DNA of 64,000 bases from Armillaria gallica (GCA_037576215.1 JBANDB010000012.1:930001-994000), one strand, 5' to 3'; counted from the stretch's first letter, positions 23,080-35,265 are shown. Numbers and translations: made by a program. Notes: a model not told the origin generated them from the letters alone.

Positions 23080-23698
23080 TTAGATAGTGACGACCCATGC
23101 CAAAATAGCGGCGAGGATGCCGGCGCCTCCGACCTGCACGCGCGAGGCGGCGTTGAATACAGAGGTGGAGGCGGTGGATGCAGCTGGGGAGTTGGAGGGC
23201 GCGGTGGACGACGCGCGGGTGAAGGAGCCTGATGCTGATGCTGAGGTGGAGCTCGCATGGGTGGTGGACCCGGACACGAAGGCGGAGCCAGATCCAGATA
23301 CGGACCTAGAAGCACGCTTAGCGAACTTCGAAGAGCTAACAGAAGGAGGGAGACTCACGCAGACGCAGAACCACTCGCACTCGCAGACCCCGTCGACGAC
23401 GCTGAGGTAGAGGAGCTGACAGGCTCCGAGACGGAGAAAATACCCGTCTGAGCGTAGATATCATTGATATTGGAGATATTCACGAGCTCAATGGTGTACC
23501 CATCTCTGCAAGGTCCTTTGTCAGTGTATGAAACAATTAAGGAAAGAAAGCGAAACGCACTCAGCAGGGATCTGAGGACGTCTGCCAGGAGATGATGATG
23601 GGGCCCGTGGAGGTGGCGGTCTCTGTCGGGTTGCTGATGGTGAGTCCGTGAACGAGCGTCAGAGGGAAGGCGGCGAGGGCGAGGTAGGTGGAGAACAT
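23080..23698 (-). pseudogene. K2: Kre9-like GPI protein gene with internal deletion
   Basis: Signal peptide (MFSTYLALAAFPLTLVHG) and start of the Kre9-like domain are kept. About 110 bases of the domain are missing between TCCTC and CAGATCCCTGC, which brings a stop (TGC TGA) to the end of exon 1. Intron 1 is 23560-23506, intron 2 is 23358-23306 (GTGAGT to TTCTAG, 53 nt). The Ser-rich end and GPI-type tail (AGILAAILAWVVTI) are intact. The same deletion is in K3 and K4. Confidence 0.65.
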
Positions 23699-24251
23699 TG
23701 TCAAAGGAAGGGTTGGGGAAGGGAAGGAAAAAAATGTGGGAATGATGAGGGTTTTATTTGAAGGGCCACGTGGGAGAGGAAGTTTCGTGAAAAAGTTTTG
23801 ATCAGCTTCAAGGGGTTATGTCATTCATCTCCTTCGCCTCCGTCATCGTTTCTCATCATCCGTGCTCCCAACGTCGTCTCCCATCTAGCGTGAGCACTAC
23901 CCTCTTGTTCGTCGTTCGTCGTTCATCAACGTTCATCGCCAAGTGTCAGCCATTTCTCGCCGTGTCTCAGCGCTGATTTAGAATTTCATAGCACCACATT
24001 ATCTACGCCCATTTAAAGCGCGTCCTTCTCCAGCCGAAGCCCTTGCTGTGCACACTGCCTCCATGATCCATCCCGAGACCTTTGATACCACTGGAGAATT
24101 TGGCCAAGCAGTATGGGGCTACCGACCCTGGCAAGCTCGTTCGACTCCAGCGACTGCTATGCTGTGTACAAATGTAGGCTTATTTTTCTCTTATCCTCAG
24201 CTGCTCGTATAATCTTCTGTTTTCAGTGCAGTGCGCTTTGATTCCAGAAGG

Positions 24252-24307
24252 TCCTTCTTAACTCAGTCGTTACTGACAAGGCGGTAGTCGTTCAAGTCGG
24301 CTAGGGA
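24252..24307 (+). repeat. Truncated tRNA-Thr-like copy
   Basis: Deleted form as at 14530; ends GTTCAAGTCGGCTAGGGA. Confidence 0.6.
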
Positions 24308-24513
24308 ACATGCGAACAGATCAGATGTTTTCCTTTTGGCGGGAGCAGCTATCTTTCGCCACTGGCCCATTTTTTATCTCTCCCCGCCGTCCGACCGTGA
24401 ACATATCATTTTTCACAAATTGCTGACACCGTGTTATATCCCTCCGTCATCGGAACCAGCTCTTTCAACCTATAAGTTTTCTCCTCATGCTTTGTTCGCC
24501 AAATGAAAATTGT

Positions 24514-24617
24514 TCCCTCTTAGCTCAGTTGGTAGAGTGCGTCACTAGTATTCTGTAATATTCGTACCAGGGATTTTTCCAATGACGAGGTTAGCCGTTC
24601 AAGTTGGCTAGAGGGAA
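24514..24617 (+). tRNA. tRNA-Thr(AGU)-like gene with 31-nt intron
   Basis: Acceptor TCCCTCT/AGAGGGA, D stem GCTC/GAGT (one G-U), anticodon stem CGTCA/TGACG, anticodon AGT at 24547-24549, T stem AGCCG/TGGCT (one G-U), T loop TTCAAGT, discriminator A. The intron 24551-24581 has no similarity to that of the copy at 15091 although exons differ at only a few sites. Confidence 0.7.
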
Positions 24618-26700
24618 GTGAAAGATTGAAGTGTTTTGAGCATTTTGTTATTGACATATTTCAACTTCTTACGGAATTTCGTTTTCCGCTCCAGCGTCCA
24701 TCTCCGCTAATTGAGTCGTCAGAACTTTGGATAGACATCATGCGAACAGCGTTGACTGTTGTTCTTACCTTTCATCTTCTTAGAGGTAAGGGCACCACAC
24801 CTGGACCCGGTTGACACTTCTCGCCCAAAGACAGACGAGTGCGTCGTCCCTCTGACCTACCCTTGCGAGACAGTTATTCAATATTTCCACATACTATTCG
24901 ACTCGTGCCCTATCGTGCACTTTCATGCCAACACCGCATCCCTCTTTCAATGCCGGTATCAATCGTTCAAAGGAAGGAAGGATTTCTTGTGTCAAATTAG
25001 AAGAATGACCCGAGCGGCAGGTGACTGTTTGTCGTCTTTCTCTTCCGGTGCTGACACCATGCACAGCCCTTTTACTGGTGGGATGCAATGGAAAGATTAA
25101 GCAAGTTCTTCGAAGTTCGACCGCGCTCTACAGTTGGTGTTGTGACGTCATGCAAGAAAGAGACGGGGTTTCGCGTGTCTTTTCTTTCGCTTCTTATTGT
25201 GTATTCGAGGCAACAAACGCGGCCCGGACAAGTTCCTACCTCAATCAAGTCCGTGAATGGGAAAATACATGCGTCCACGTTGCACACGGTGGTTTTGGAA
25301 GTGCTTTGGGATGCGTGTCTAGTACCTAGTTCGTCAGGATCGAGGTATCGGAGCCTAGAGGCCCGATGGGGATTTTGCGTGGCCCACCGTCCCCGTGTAT
25401 ACGGTACTGTACCCGTACTATCAGGTCGTCAAGCGAACAATTACGGTACGGCATCACGCGGTGTCGTAGTGGCGCATCTTGTATAGCGTGCCCAAATAGT
25501 ACCGTGCCGTGTAATGATGATGATGATGCGACATAACCCGCAGTATAATACGGCTTTACGGGTTACTTTACAAAGGTCCAGGAACCGACGACGCGCCTTG
25601 GCAATCTTTGACTGTCCCATCGAGTGCTTTCTTCAAGGCATGATCACACTCCCCAGGAAACTATCCAGCACCTCCGAATTCATTGTGGGCGCTTAGTGCT
25701 TGTATTTATATGCGTATGTATCCACCGATAGGTGATCAGATGGGTATGTTCTCGTTCCTTGATCCCAAAGCCAAGTGTCTTCCCACAGCTAGTATACGTT
25801 TAATACCGAATCTTGCTGCGACTTTTGCAATCGGGGTGTGCCCTGTCTAGATTCGAGGGTGGAAAGAACAAATGTGAAAATCCCGACCCGGTGAGGGCAT
25901 CTACACCATAAGACCCGTAACCTATCTCAGAGCACCGCTTCCTTCAACGCGGTAAGGACGGCCTGTACAGTCGTTTGTTGCACACACTCTGAAAGCCATG
26001 AAACCCATTCCATCCATGCTTCGATCAATGCCCAACCCCATTTAGTAGCAGTCGAATGGCATCCAGTAAAACCAACGGCTGCGGAAGAAATCTATCAAAT
26101 CCATTCTGTTCATGCTTCAATGGTTCATCTCGAATACATTCCTACTATTGGAGACTAGGCCGAGTGGAAGAGTATTTAGATGGCTCCACCGATAGCTTCT
26201 ATCAGCTGTCAGGTGGGTCGACAGGGTGTGTCAATGTCCTGTTCCTTGATGCCAAAGACGAGTGTCTTCCCATCGCTGGCAGTGTACGGGTCACTAGTAT
26301 GGTTCTGCATATGTTCAATACGGTTCCGTGATGTGATCGACTGCCATCATTGCCTGTCACTCGTCCTTTCGGAGCACACCATCTCCTTCAAGACTTTGCC
26401 GTAATGTGATTGTTCGTCACGACGAGTGTCAGAGACCCTTCCGAAATATCCGATGAAGACGACTAGGATTCCAGTTATAATTGATACTGGTAGTGTACCT
26501 AAATGATTACATGCGATCGTCTAAGTACCGTAAAAAAAGCAATGTCATATGTTGATATAACGAGGAACTTATTCATTATCTACAATTCGTCTAGCTCCAT
26601 GACATTGAAATTGAAGAGTTCCATAAACAGTTCTGATTAACCTCTTGTCACCATCAAAATGTCCTACCGGGGATTCGTCCATCAAATACATTCTATTCAT
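24618..26700 (+). repeat. Repeat body type 2, copy 2
   Basis: Matches 15,188-17,000, including the GATGATGATGAT run near 25,515, then 17.1-17.4 kb. A C-gene promoter-like piece (GAGGCCGAGTGGAAGAGT type) lies near 26,157 with no gene behind it. No gene supported. Confidence 0.6.
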
Positions 26701-26841
26701 GCTTCACTGATCCCTCTTGAATATGGCCCCATTGGAAACGAGGCCGAGTGGAAGAGTACTTAAATGGCGAGAGGAACGCGGTGCACCAACTTGAAAATAG
26801 CCTCCTCCCCTTCAGAATTCTCACTCCAGAACCGTGGCGCA

Positions 26842-27824
26842 ATGCTGAAAGCGACCTCCTTCGAATCGCTACTCTATGGTGCCCTACTCCTCTAAAACTG
26901 TGTCGGTGATTACTCATATCATATTCTATTCAGCGACACACGCTGCTCTGGCAATTGGTACGGTCTGGAGAGTCGGTGCGTCTTCCGTCTTGACGCCTTG
27001 TCCACTTACACCAGACTAATGCCAGTCTCAGTGGTCCGTGACAAAGGCAGGATTCGTTTCATCCGGTGCGGACTGGTCATCGTGATGTACCTCATCGCGA
27101 CATCCCCTCTTGCCCTTCGATGGAAATTCGTCCAAGGCATCACCGACGACGAAACACAGGAAACCACATACATCTATTCTCGAGGATTGATCCTCTTGAG
27201 CTTGATGTCCTTCATGGCAGTTATCTTGATCACGGGGTGCATTATGGTGAGCAGATATTATGATTATACTTACCTGTTGGAAGGATTTGACGCAGGCTTT
27301 GGTGTAGATCTGGTGGTGCTGGTTTTTTGCTGGTCAGAGATTGATGTTTGCCATCATTCCAGGACTATGCATCACCGTCGGAACGAGTTCAGCTCTTTAT
27401 CATTATCGTCAAAAATTCGAACTGACGTCCAACCCCAGTGTTGGTCTTTATCAGATGACCGCTACACTCCCCTCAGGCAATGCATGTGTGGTCCAACTCG
27501 ATTGGATGCTCCCATACTTCTCTATGGTGCTTGCCGTAACACTGTCGTGCGCGCTGGTCACCTTATATCACATCGTAATGGATCGACGCATTGGGGGGAA
27601 AACCCTCCGGCTCTGGATAAAGGTCATTGTCGAGTCATCATTATTGTTCACTGCAGCGCCGGTTGCTTACATCATGAGTGACATACATACGGGTTGCCCA
27701 CTGCTTGTTGTGACCATGATTATGGTGAGCTTCAGCTCAATGTTTTGTCTTCCCGGTGCTAAGATGTCATCGTCAGAGTTTGGCGCCAATCCTGGCGATC
27801 GCTCAGGTCCCGAGCAACCCTTGA
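26842..27824 (+). CDS. C2: seven-helix membrane protein, close paralogue of C1
   Basis: Spliced model: exons 26842-26878, 26934-26975, 27032-27246, 27308-27724, 27777-27824; 759 coding bases, 252 aa, no internal stop. Introns of 55, 56, 61 and 52 nt are at the same four places and phases as in C1. It differs from C1 by substitutions and by a nine-base in-frame deletion in the loop after helix 4 (SNPSVGLY against SNLVFASVGLY). It too reads through the extra intron site and stops early in the last exon. The long open frame 26998-27681 is not the protein: it runs through two introns in the wrong frame. A TTAAAT box lies near 26,759, as before C1. Confidence 0.75.
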
Positions 27825-28274
27825 CGGCGAGGTCAGAGCCCTGAACCCTGCAGGTCGGACACGGGGGCAATGCAGGATCGGCATCCAGTGAAAATCGAGA
27901 GGATTCAGCCGTTTGACTCCAGGAAGCTGCGACTTGGACGACTTTATGTTCCTTATGTAGTATATTTCACGATCGTGTTTCTCCCACTTTACCAATTGAA
28001 AGGTATAGACTGCAGACACCAACGTAAAATGAGCGAGACGTCGGCATGAAATCAATAATGCTCGCACCTCCACTACCAATTCTCCGTCTGCAGCTACAGT
28101 CCTCGCGAATTAGGTGCTCCTTCGTTTGCAATTTGCTCTGCGCAGCACGACAGAGGTGAAGGAAATGTCTCAGCCTGCAGAGCCAATGTTAACATTAATG
28201 ACGCACTGGGGTTAAAACACAAACTATGCACGCGCCTCGTAGCAAAAGTCTCGTCCAAAAAGAAAGCGTCTTTT

Positions 28275-28897
28275 TTAGATAGCGACGACCCATGCCAAGA
28301 CAGCGGCGAGAATGTCGGCACCCCCGACCTGCGCGCGCGAGGCGGCGTTGAAATCAGAGGAGGAGGCGGTGGATGTAGCTGAGGAGGTGGACGGTGTGGT
28401 GGACGGCGCGCGGGTGGAGGAGCCTGAAGCCGAGGCGGAGCCAGATCCAGTTACGGACCTAGAAGCACGCTTAGGGAGCGAAGGATTCATAGAGGGAAGG
28501 AGACTCACACGGACGCAGAACCAGACGACGCAGACGCAGAATCACTCACACTCGCACTCGCACTACCGTTCTGACCCGCAGACCCCGTCGACGATGCCGA
28601 AGCAGACGAGCTTACAGGCAGCGCTTAGAGACAGAGAAAGTACCCGTCTGAGCGTAAATATCGTTGATATTGGAGATATTCACGAGCTCAATGGTGTACC
28701 CATCTCTGCAAGGACCTTTGTCAGTGTGTGAAACAATTAAGGAAAGAGAGTGACAAGCACTCGGCAGGGATCTGAGGACGTCTGCCAGGAGATGGTGATG
28801 GGGCCCGTGGAGGTGACGGTCTGTCAGGTTGCTGACGGTGAGTCCGTGAACGAGCGTCAGAAGGAACGGCGGCGAGGGCGAGGTAGGCGGAGAACAT
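28275..28897 (-). pseudogene. K3: Kre9-like GPI protein gene, deleted and frameshifted
   Basis: Starts MFSAYLALAAVP, then a one-base insertion shifts the signal peptide frame. It shares the domain deletion of K2 and K4. The second exon is well kept (DGYTIELVNISNINDIYAQT), followed by Ser-rich sequence and a GPI-type tail ending LAAVLAWVVAI. The good second exon shows the ancestral splice phase (GA|A GAT GGG TAC). Confidence 0.65.
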
Positions 28898-29346
28898 CGT
28901 GAAAGGAAGGGAAAACAATGCGGGAAGGGTTGGTTGGCCACGTGGGAGAGTAAGTTTTGATCAGCTTCGAAGGGTTATGTCATTCGTCTCTTGATGCTGC
29001 CGTTAGGATCCGTTATCCCAATGTCTACGCCTCCTCTCCCATCTTGCGCTAGCACTACCCTCTTGCTTGTCGTTCGTCGGCCACTCCTCGCCCTGGCTCA
29101 GCGCGGATGTCGAATATCATAATACCATATTGCCTACGCCTATTTAAAGCGCGTCCTTCCTGCTGTGCACACTGCCCTTGATCCATCCCGAGACCTCGAA
29201 GACTTTGGTCAAGCAGTACGGCGCCACCGACCCTGGCAAACTCGTTCGAACTCAATGACTGCTATTCGTGTTTTTCTCTCCTGCGCCCGTATAATCCTCT
29301 TCTTTCACTGCAAAGCGCTTTGATCCCAGGTGCACCTCTCACCGGA

Positions 29347-29402
29347 TCCCTCTTAGCTCAGTCGTTACTAACAAGGTGCTAGTCGTTCCAGTCGGCTAGG
29401 GA
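29347..29402 (+). repeat. Truncated tRNA-Thr-like copy
   Basis: Deleted form as at 14530, here with GTTCCAGTCGGCT in the T arm. Confidence 0.6.
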
Positions 29403-29677
29403 ACTTAGAATAGTGAAGGATTCTTTTTCGGTTGAAGCGGGAGCAGCTATCTTTAGCCGCTGACCCGTTTTTTTAATCTCTCTCCGCTGTCCGACCGTAA
29501 TGCTAATTCTTTCATAGCAACTTTTGTTGACTCCTCCGAATCCCTCCGCACTTTCACGACAGTATAGCGCATTCGGTCCGCGTACAGGTTGAGAAGAGCT
29601 CGTTCGACTGGAGGGTATGTGATCTCGTCTCCTCATCTCCCCACGATAGCAAGTTTGACTGACAAATTAATTTAGAT

Positions 29678-29772
29678 TCCCTCTTAGCTCGGTTGGTAGA
29701 GCCCGTCACTAGTATCCGATCCCATTCATCTGTTTAATGACGAGGTCAGTCATTCAAGTCAGCTAGAGGGAA
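29678..29772 (+). pseudogene. Decayed tRNA-Thr(AGU)-like copy with intron
   Basis: Acceptor and anticodon stems are intact and the anticodon is AGT, but the T stem (AGTCA/CAGCT) has two mismatches. The intron (TCCGATCCC...) differs from all other copies. Confidence 0.6.
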
Positions 29773-30740
29773 TTTTCTCTTTCAGACGCGCATTTTTGAT
29801 CTATCATCTAAGATCTTTCTAATTCCGTCACCCGATTTTTGAGTTGAAATCATTCTGGTCTAAACATTTGACATATTTCAGCCTCTTGCGGGAGTCTTGA
29901 TTCAGTTTTCAGCTGCCTCTCCACTAACCAAGCCATCAGAACTTTGGATAGACATCACGCGACCCGCGTTGACTGATCTTCCTACTTTCCATCGTTGATG
30001 GAGGTACTTAAGCACGTCGTACCTGGAAGGTGCGAGCGCCTTGGCTTCCGCTTGACACTGTCGCCCAAATACTGGATGAGTGCTTCTTCTGTTTTTCCTC
30101 GTATTTTTCCTTCGAGACTAAACACTCTCTTAGGTCCACCACCGTGTCCTCTCACTCACACCTCCTTTCGTGTTACTCCGGGGGCCTTTGGGATGCGGCT
30201 CTGAATTTTTTTCTTTACTGGACGGATCAGCCGCTTCCTCCATCATGGTGGGACCGCGCAGAGAGCCTTGCTTGTTGGATTCGATCTAAAACCATTATAC
30301 GGCACTCGCAAAGAGGGTTGATCCGGAATACACAATGTTGCTCATGATTCCATTCAGCGTTCAGTAGTATAACCTTAAATTTATATGGCTAGTGATCTCT
30401 GTATGAATTCGGGACTCGGGTGTTTGCGTAAGGCCGCTAGACTCACGCGGTCTCGCTGACGCATCTCTTTCTCATGGTCTGAGGAATGGAGTTACAGCAA
30501 TCGTACAGCTAATAGCTAAATTAATCTCATCATACACAATAACAGCAATTCATTGCGGGCGCTTAAAAGTGAATGGCACAGCTTCCATGCCCGAGTCAAT
30601 CCTTTTGACGCCACCGTGGTATCCTCCTGATCCAATGAGACTACATCCCTGACGAATGTCGGAAATCCGGAAACCAGTTCACAGTATAGCAAGGCTTCTT
30701 TCGAGTGACTAGAATTGAAACTAGGAAGAATGAAAGACTA
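29773..30740 (+). repeat. Repeat body type 1, copy 2
   Basis: Follows the tRNA-like head as at 1-1,400 and 35,355-36,640, with the same order of landmarks down to the GAAACTAGGAAGAA stretch near 30,718. No gene. Confidence 0.75.
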
Positions 30741-30879
30741 CAAGATTCGATTTTGCTTCCCACGTGTTACTTGAATTCCTGCAATAGTTTTTGACTTTCC
30801 GCCCTTGACACTCTCGCCACGTGAGTCCAAAAAAGGGAATTCTCAGTCGAGCTGACTGGAAACACGGGTCAGCTCATCT

Positions 30880-31262
30880 TGTATCTTGACCACCTCTCGC
30901 TCTCCCCCTGCTCGCGCGCGCCCGCTTTCCCATGCGTATTACACCGTGATCCCCACCTGCACTAGTGGCTGCCACCAGACTGCCCACGACCACCACCCCC
31001 ACGACAACAACGACGGCGATTGTCGACCCCGATGCCCCAAGCTCCCTGGTTCGCGTCGGCTGTCCCCCCTACGTTGCGCCAAACAGAGAGGAGCTGAGTC
31101 GATATCTGGGGAAGCAGCTGCCATCGTCAATATGCCATGTCGCGCCTTCGATATTTCTGTAGCCCCGAGTGGCAGCAGAGCGCCAGTCCGGTAGTACTTA
31201 GTGTAGCTTAGCCAATATATTCTCTGTATATTTTCAATAAACCACCTCTTCACAAATTTGAG
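30880..31262. other. GC-rich stretch with AATAAA signal, origin unclear
   Basis: Base composition changes sharply here (CCACCACCCCCACGACAACAAC-type sequence) and ends with a poly(A) signal AATAAA near 31,237. It is not found in the parallel copies of this repeat. It may be the end of an LTR or a gene end; no clear LTR borders, target duplication or protein motif were found. Confidence 0.3.
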
Positions 31263-31800
31263 TCTCAAAAATGCGATGGTGTTGTCAAATTTACGGTGGC
31301 AGACTCGGAGTACTTCCGCTTTACGTACTTAGCCGTTGTCGCCACTCAACTTCACGCGAGCTAGCTCATCTAAAAATTTCCTTTTCTAGGTGTCACGTCA
31401 CAGTAACGCAGGGCGGAAAGTACTCAACTTCCAGCAATTCCTCTCTTAGCTTACATGTTAGAGCGTAGAATATAATGCAAGCTCTACCGCCTTTTGACCT
31501 GTGAATGAAAATGAGCATTTCATGTTGACGTCCTGTTTCCACTCTCTCAAGTTTTGATCAACAGACTTGAACGGTGAAATCATCACCAATCCGAGCAAAA
31601 TCTCGAAAATCTCGAAAATTTGGACACCCCGTGTCAGAACCTTTTGGCCGGATTTTCTTTGAAGTGATGGCCACCACCCGCACCTATATTCGAGGGTCCT
31701 CGTTTACTATTAGGAGGAGGAGGAGGACAGAAGGCGCTGAATACTGTGGTAAAATTAGACTGGTGCCTGTAGCTTGGCAGCGACTGGCAATTCCGTTTCA

Positions 31801-31975
31801 GGTACATTTCTCGGAGATCTCTGATAGGAAATTCGATTCTAACAAGATCAGTACTTTTCTCGGGGATCCATAATAGGAAAAACAAGATCGGTACTTTTCT
31901 CGGAGATCCATAATAGTTGGTGTTGGTGTTCGGTACTTTTCTCAGGGATCCCTAATAGGAAATTCGATTCTAAAT
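31801..31975 (+). repeat. Four imperfect tandem units around GTACTTTTCTCGGAGATCC
   Basis: Units begin near 31,801, 31,850, 31,890 and 31,931. Each has a GTAC(A/T)TTTCTC core, a GATC(C/T) site and most end ATAATAGGAAA. They lie upstream of the C3 promoter. Confidence 0.75.
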
Positions 31976-32029
31976 AATTGCCGGGGACACTAACACGGTC
32001 ATTCCGGCAAAAGTTCCGTATGGTCCCTC

Positions 32030-32036
32030 TATAAAG
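32030..32036 (+). promoter_or_regulatory. TATA box of C3
   Basis: TATAAAG lies 88 bases before the C3 start. C4 and C5 have TATA boxes, and C1, C2 and C6 AT-rich TTAAAT-type boxes, at 75-96 bases before their starts. Confidence 0.55.
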
Positions 32037-32117
32037 GATCCAAATGGCTTTACTAGCCCACCAATACGCCCTTCTTTCCATAGGTGTTCTCACTTCAGAA
32101 CCGTGCTACAGCCTACG

Positions 32118-33204
32118 ATGCTAGAACTGACCGTTGTTGAATTGCTACTCTATGGTGCTCTTCTCTTCATCTGGAACGGTGTCAGTGCTTACTCGAATCA
32201 TTTTAGCTATACATACTGCTTTGGCGGTCGGTACATTCTGGAGAGTCAGTGCGTCTTTCTTTTCGATGCCTCGGACTGTATACGATCTCAATGCCTGCCT
32301 TAGTTGGCCGCGATAAAGGCAGGAGTCGATTCATTCGTTGCGGACTGGTCATCGTGATGTACCTCATCGCGACATCCCCTCTTGCCGTACGGACGATATT
32401 CGTCCAAGAGAGTTATGACAAAACACAGGAGACCCCATACATCTATTTGCCTGGGTGGATCCTTTTGAGCTCGGTATCCTTCATAGCAAATGTCGTCATC
32501 ACAAATTCCATTGCAGTACGCAGTCGTCATAAGACTCACCTGTTGGAATGAGTTGACACAGGCTTAGATGTGGTTGTGCTGGCTCCTTTATGATCGCAGA
32601 TGGATGTTCTCCATCATTCCAGGGCTATGCATCATCGTCGGAACGAGTTCGTCCTATTCATTGTGTCGTTAAATGGGTACTGACGTCCAGTCTAGTCTTC
32701 GCAGGTGTTGGCCTCTATAAGATGACCGCTACACCGGCCACAGGGAACGCATGCGCAGCCCAGATTGATTGGATGCTTCCCTACTTTTCTATGTCGCTTG
32801 CCGTAACACTTTTGTGCATGGCAGTCATCATATATGGCATCATAACGGGTCCACGCATTGGGCAGAGAACCCGCCGGCTGTGGATCAAGGTCATCGTCGA
32901 ATCATTATTATTGTTAGCTGTGGCGCCGACTGTGTTTTTGGTTCTTTACATCACGAGTGAGACGCGTAGGGATTGTCCACTGCTTGTTGTGACGATGATT
33001 ATGGTGAGATTCAGCTCAATGTGTTCTCATCACGGGTGCTAATGTCATCATCAGAGTTTGGCGCCTGTACTGGCCGTCGCTCAAGTACCAAGCGATACCG
33101 TGACGCCGATACTGTGGCCTAGACATTTCGAACTCCCTATGCTGGGTACCGAGGGCAATGCGGAATCGACATCGGGTGAAAATCGAGAGGATTCCGCCGT
33201 TTGA
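32118..33204 (+). CDS. C3: seven-helix membrane protein with full C-terminal tail
   Basis: Spliced model: exons 32118-32154, 32207-32248, 32304-32515, 32568-32646, 32705-33003, 33055-33204; 819 coding bases, 272 aa, no internal stop. Introns are 52, 55, 52, 58 and 51 nt. The fifth intron site (GTTCGT donor, TACTGAC branch, CGCAG acceptor) removes a TAA that would otherwise end the frame. Seven hydrophobic helices match C1. The tail after helix 7 is polar (SDTVTPILWPRHFEL, GTEGNAESTSGENREDSAV) and shared with C4. The function is unknown. Signalling or transport roles would be guesses. Confidence 0.75.
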
Positions 33205-33399
33205 TTTCAGGAAGCTGCGACTTGAAAGAGGTTACGTTTCTTATGGATATTTAGATACCCTCACCGTCGTGTTTCTTTAACTTTCTAGTGCTTCTCCAAC
33301 TTTCTACGTGTTATCACCTACCACTGGATAGTTACTACTCCCTCGCTTTTATTTCACTGCTTGTTGTCTAATTTACTGTATCACGAGACTCGAGTTTCT

Positions 33400-33560
33400 G
33401 ATTCTATAGATTTGCAATACCATTTTGCATCGTGGAGCAAGTCGGACAATTACAAAGGCCATCGAGGTAGTCTAGGCACGCTGCAGCGAACTTAAACCGG
33501 ACTTACCGACCCCTAATTCATGGACGCGACTTGAACAGTGACGCGGCGCGATCATATCAC
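33400..33560 (+). repeat. Repeat V, copy 2
   Basis: TTTTGCATCGTGGAGCAAG block ending in GATCATATCACGTCAATATC; as behind C4. Confidence 0.6.
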
Positions 33561-33699
33561 GTCAATATCAAATGTACAGTTGCGGGTAGACTACTAAGCG
33601 CTCAGGCTGAAAATGAATAGTCTGCCTTTCATGACATACAAAAGCGACAGCAGTGTGATGGAAGCCTGAAACTGGGTCCCGGCACAGTCGTGTTCAGGC

Positions 33700-34070
33700 G
33701 AATAGTTATATTCCCACGATCCCCGTCAACACGTTGCTTCCTGCGTTCACCGTAGTAACCAAGCACAATCCTTTCTCCATTATGTTACGCAAATCGTCCA
33801 TACACTCGCGGCCGCGGGGCTCTTCGTGCTCGCCAACCCTCCAACGGTCGCTGCCAGATCGGCTGTGGCGAACACAGCATCCTGCCTTAACATCTTCCTC
33901 CTCGTATCTGGTATGTACCAATAGGCCGTCGACGATACCAACCACGGCGAGTTCCCTACTACAGGCGCCATGGCCACAGGATACCTGCGTCGAGAATCCC
34001 ACCACCGCAAGCTACCTCTAAGCCATCGGGTGCATTGGAGTGCAGCTGCCGCACAGACTAGAGGCAGGCA
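33700..34070 (+). pseudogene. U5: partial relic with a membrane segment
   Basis: A continuous frame reads HYVTQIVHTLAAAGLFVLAN and SAVANTASCLNIFLLVS, then a possible 54-nt intron (GTATGT to ACAG, about 33,910-33,963) leads into AMATGYLRRESHHRK. The 3' end (GTGCAGCTGCCGCACA...) joins the sequence found at the end of other U copies. It fits the membrane-anchor part of the U family. Family and state are not known. Confidence 0.35.
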
Positions 34071-34255
34071 CGTTGAACGAGGATAAAGTTCGAAGGTATC
34101 GGCGAAGCGAGTCACAGAGAACGACGCTGGAGAAATACCGTACAAACGTTGGCTTAGCTGGCACCGGTACACATATCCCGCTGGTTGACAACCGTTCACG
34201 ACGGGCGGGATTTGACCCTGTGGAAGGTATAGACTGCAGACACGAACCGGAGAAC

Positions 34256-34960
34256 ACGGAAGGGTTTTATTTGGTTTGCCACGTGGGAGAGGAAGTTCCG
34301 TGACAAAGTTTTGATCAGCTTCAAGGGGTTATTTCATTCATCTGGCTCCGCTTCCGTCATCGTTTCTCAGCATCTGTTCTCCCAATGTCGTCTCCCATCT
34401 AGCATGAGCACTACCCTCTTGTTCGTCGTTCGCCGACGGCGCGGATATCGAATTTCATAACACCACTTTACCTACGCCCATTTAAAGCGCGTCCGCCGCC
34501 CTTGCTGCGCACACTGCCCTTATGATCTATCCCGAGACCTGATACCAGTGTTGGACGGGCAGTGACCCAAAGTGGAAAGTCGCGGTAGTGCCCGTGTGAC
34601 TAGTCGCTGACTAGTCGCTAAGTCATTTTCTGCCCCGACTTTCAGGGCACGACCAAGTATTACAAAGCGTCTGATGTTCTCACGCAGTGAGGCGCTTTTT
34701 GAACATCAAACCGCCTCTTAACGTGAGGTATGACGACGCTGGGGCCGAGACCAGAATCGGAGTCTCGTACCGAGCCTTTGGTGTCATGCAAAGGTCGTGG
34801 GAAGAGGTCGAGGCAAAAAACGCCCTGCCTTTGGTTGACTAACGACTTGGCCCTGACTTTGCGACTAGTCGCTGACCGGCACATCACTGCCTGATACCAC
34901 TGGAGAATTTGGCCAAGCAGTCAGGCGCCATCGACCCTGGCAAGCTCGTTCGATTCCAGC
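34256..34960 (-). promoter_or_regulatory. Orphan K promoter without its gene, split by a MITE
   Basis: The stretch from GGGTTTTATTTGG through CCACGTGG (34,279) and TTTGATCAGCTTCAAGGGGTTAT matches the region upstream of K1-K4, and the far part (GAGAATTTGGCCAAGCAGT) continues after the MITE. The K coding region is absent; U5 sequence abuts instead. Confidence 0.6.
34546..34889. mobile_element. hAT-like MITE, 344 bp
   Basis: Exact 8-bp target duplication CCTGATAC at 34538-34545 and 34890-34897. Terminal inverted repeats begin CAGTG on both ends (CAGTGTTGGACGGGCAGTGAC against CAGTGATGTGCCGGTCAGCG, about three quarters matching). The uninterrupted site exists at 53,433 (GAGACCTGATACCACGGAG). Inside are repeated GACTAGTCGCT palindromic motifs. 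No transposase is encoded, so it would depend on one elsewhere. Confidence 0.85.
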
Positions 34961-35265
34961 GACTGCTATTCAATTGCCATTGTTCATTTTTCTCGTATAA
35001 TCCTCTTCTTTCACTGCAACGCCCTTTGATCCCAGGTGCACCAGCTCCTATTGCAGGGCCAATCTTTATATCTCTCCCCGCTGTCCGAACGTGATGCTAA
35101 TTTTTTCATAGCAATTGTCGACTCCTCCAAATCCCTCCGTACTTTCCCGACAGTATAGCGCTGAGGGACCATGTACGGGTTGAGAAGAACTCGTTCGAGT
35201 GAAGGGTATGTGATACTCTCTTCTCATCTCACGATAGTACATTTGACTGTCAAATTAATTTATAT

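Noticed and set aside
26998..27681. 227-aa single-exon protein
   Set aside because: It crosses intron 2 and the intron at 27247-27307 and then continues in the wrong frame. The spliced C2 model explains the same DNA and agrees with four paralogues.
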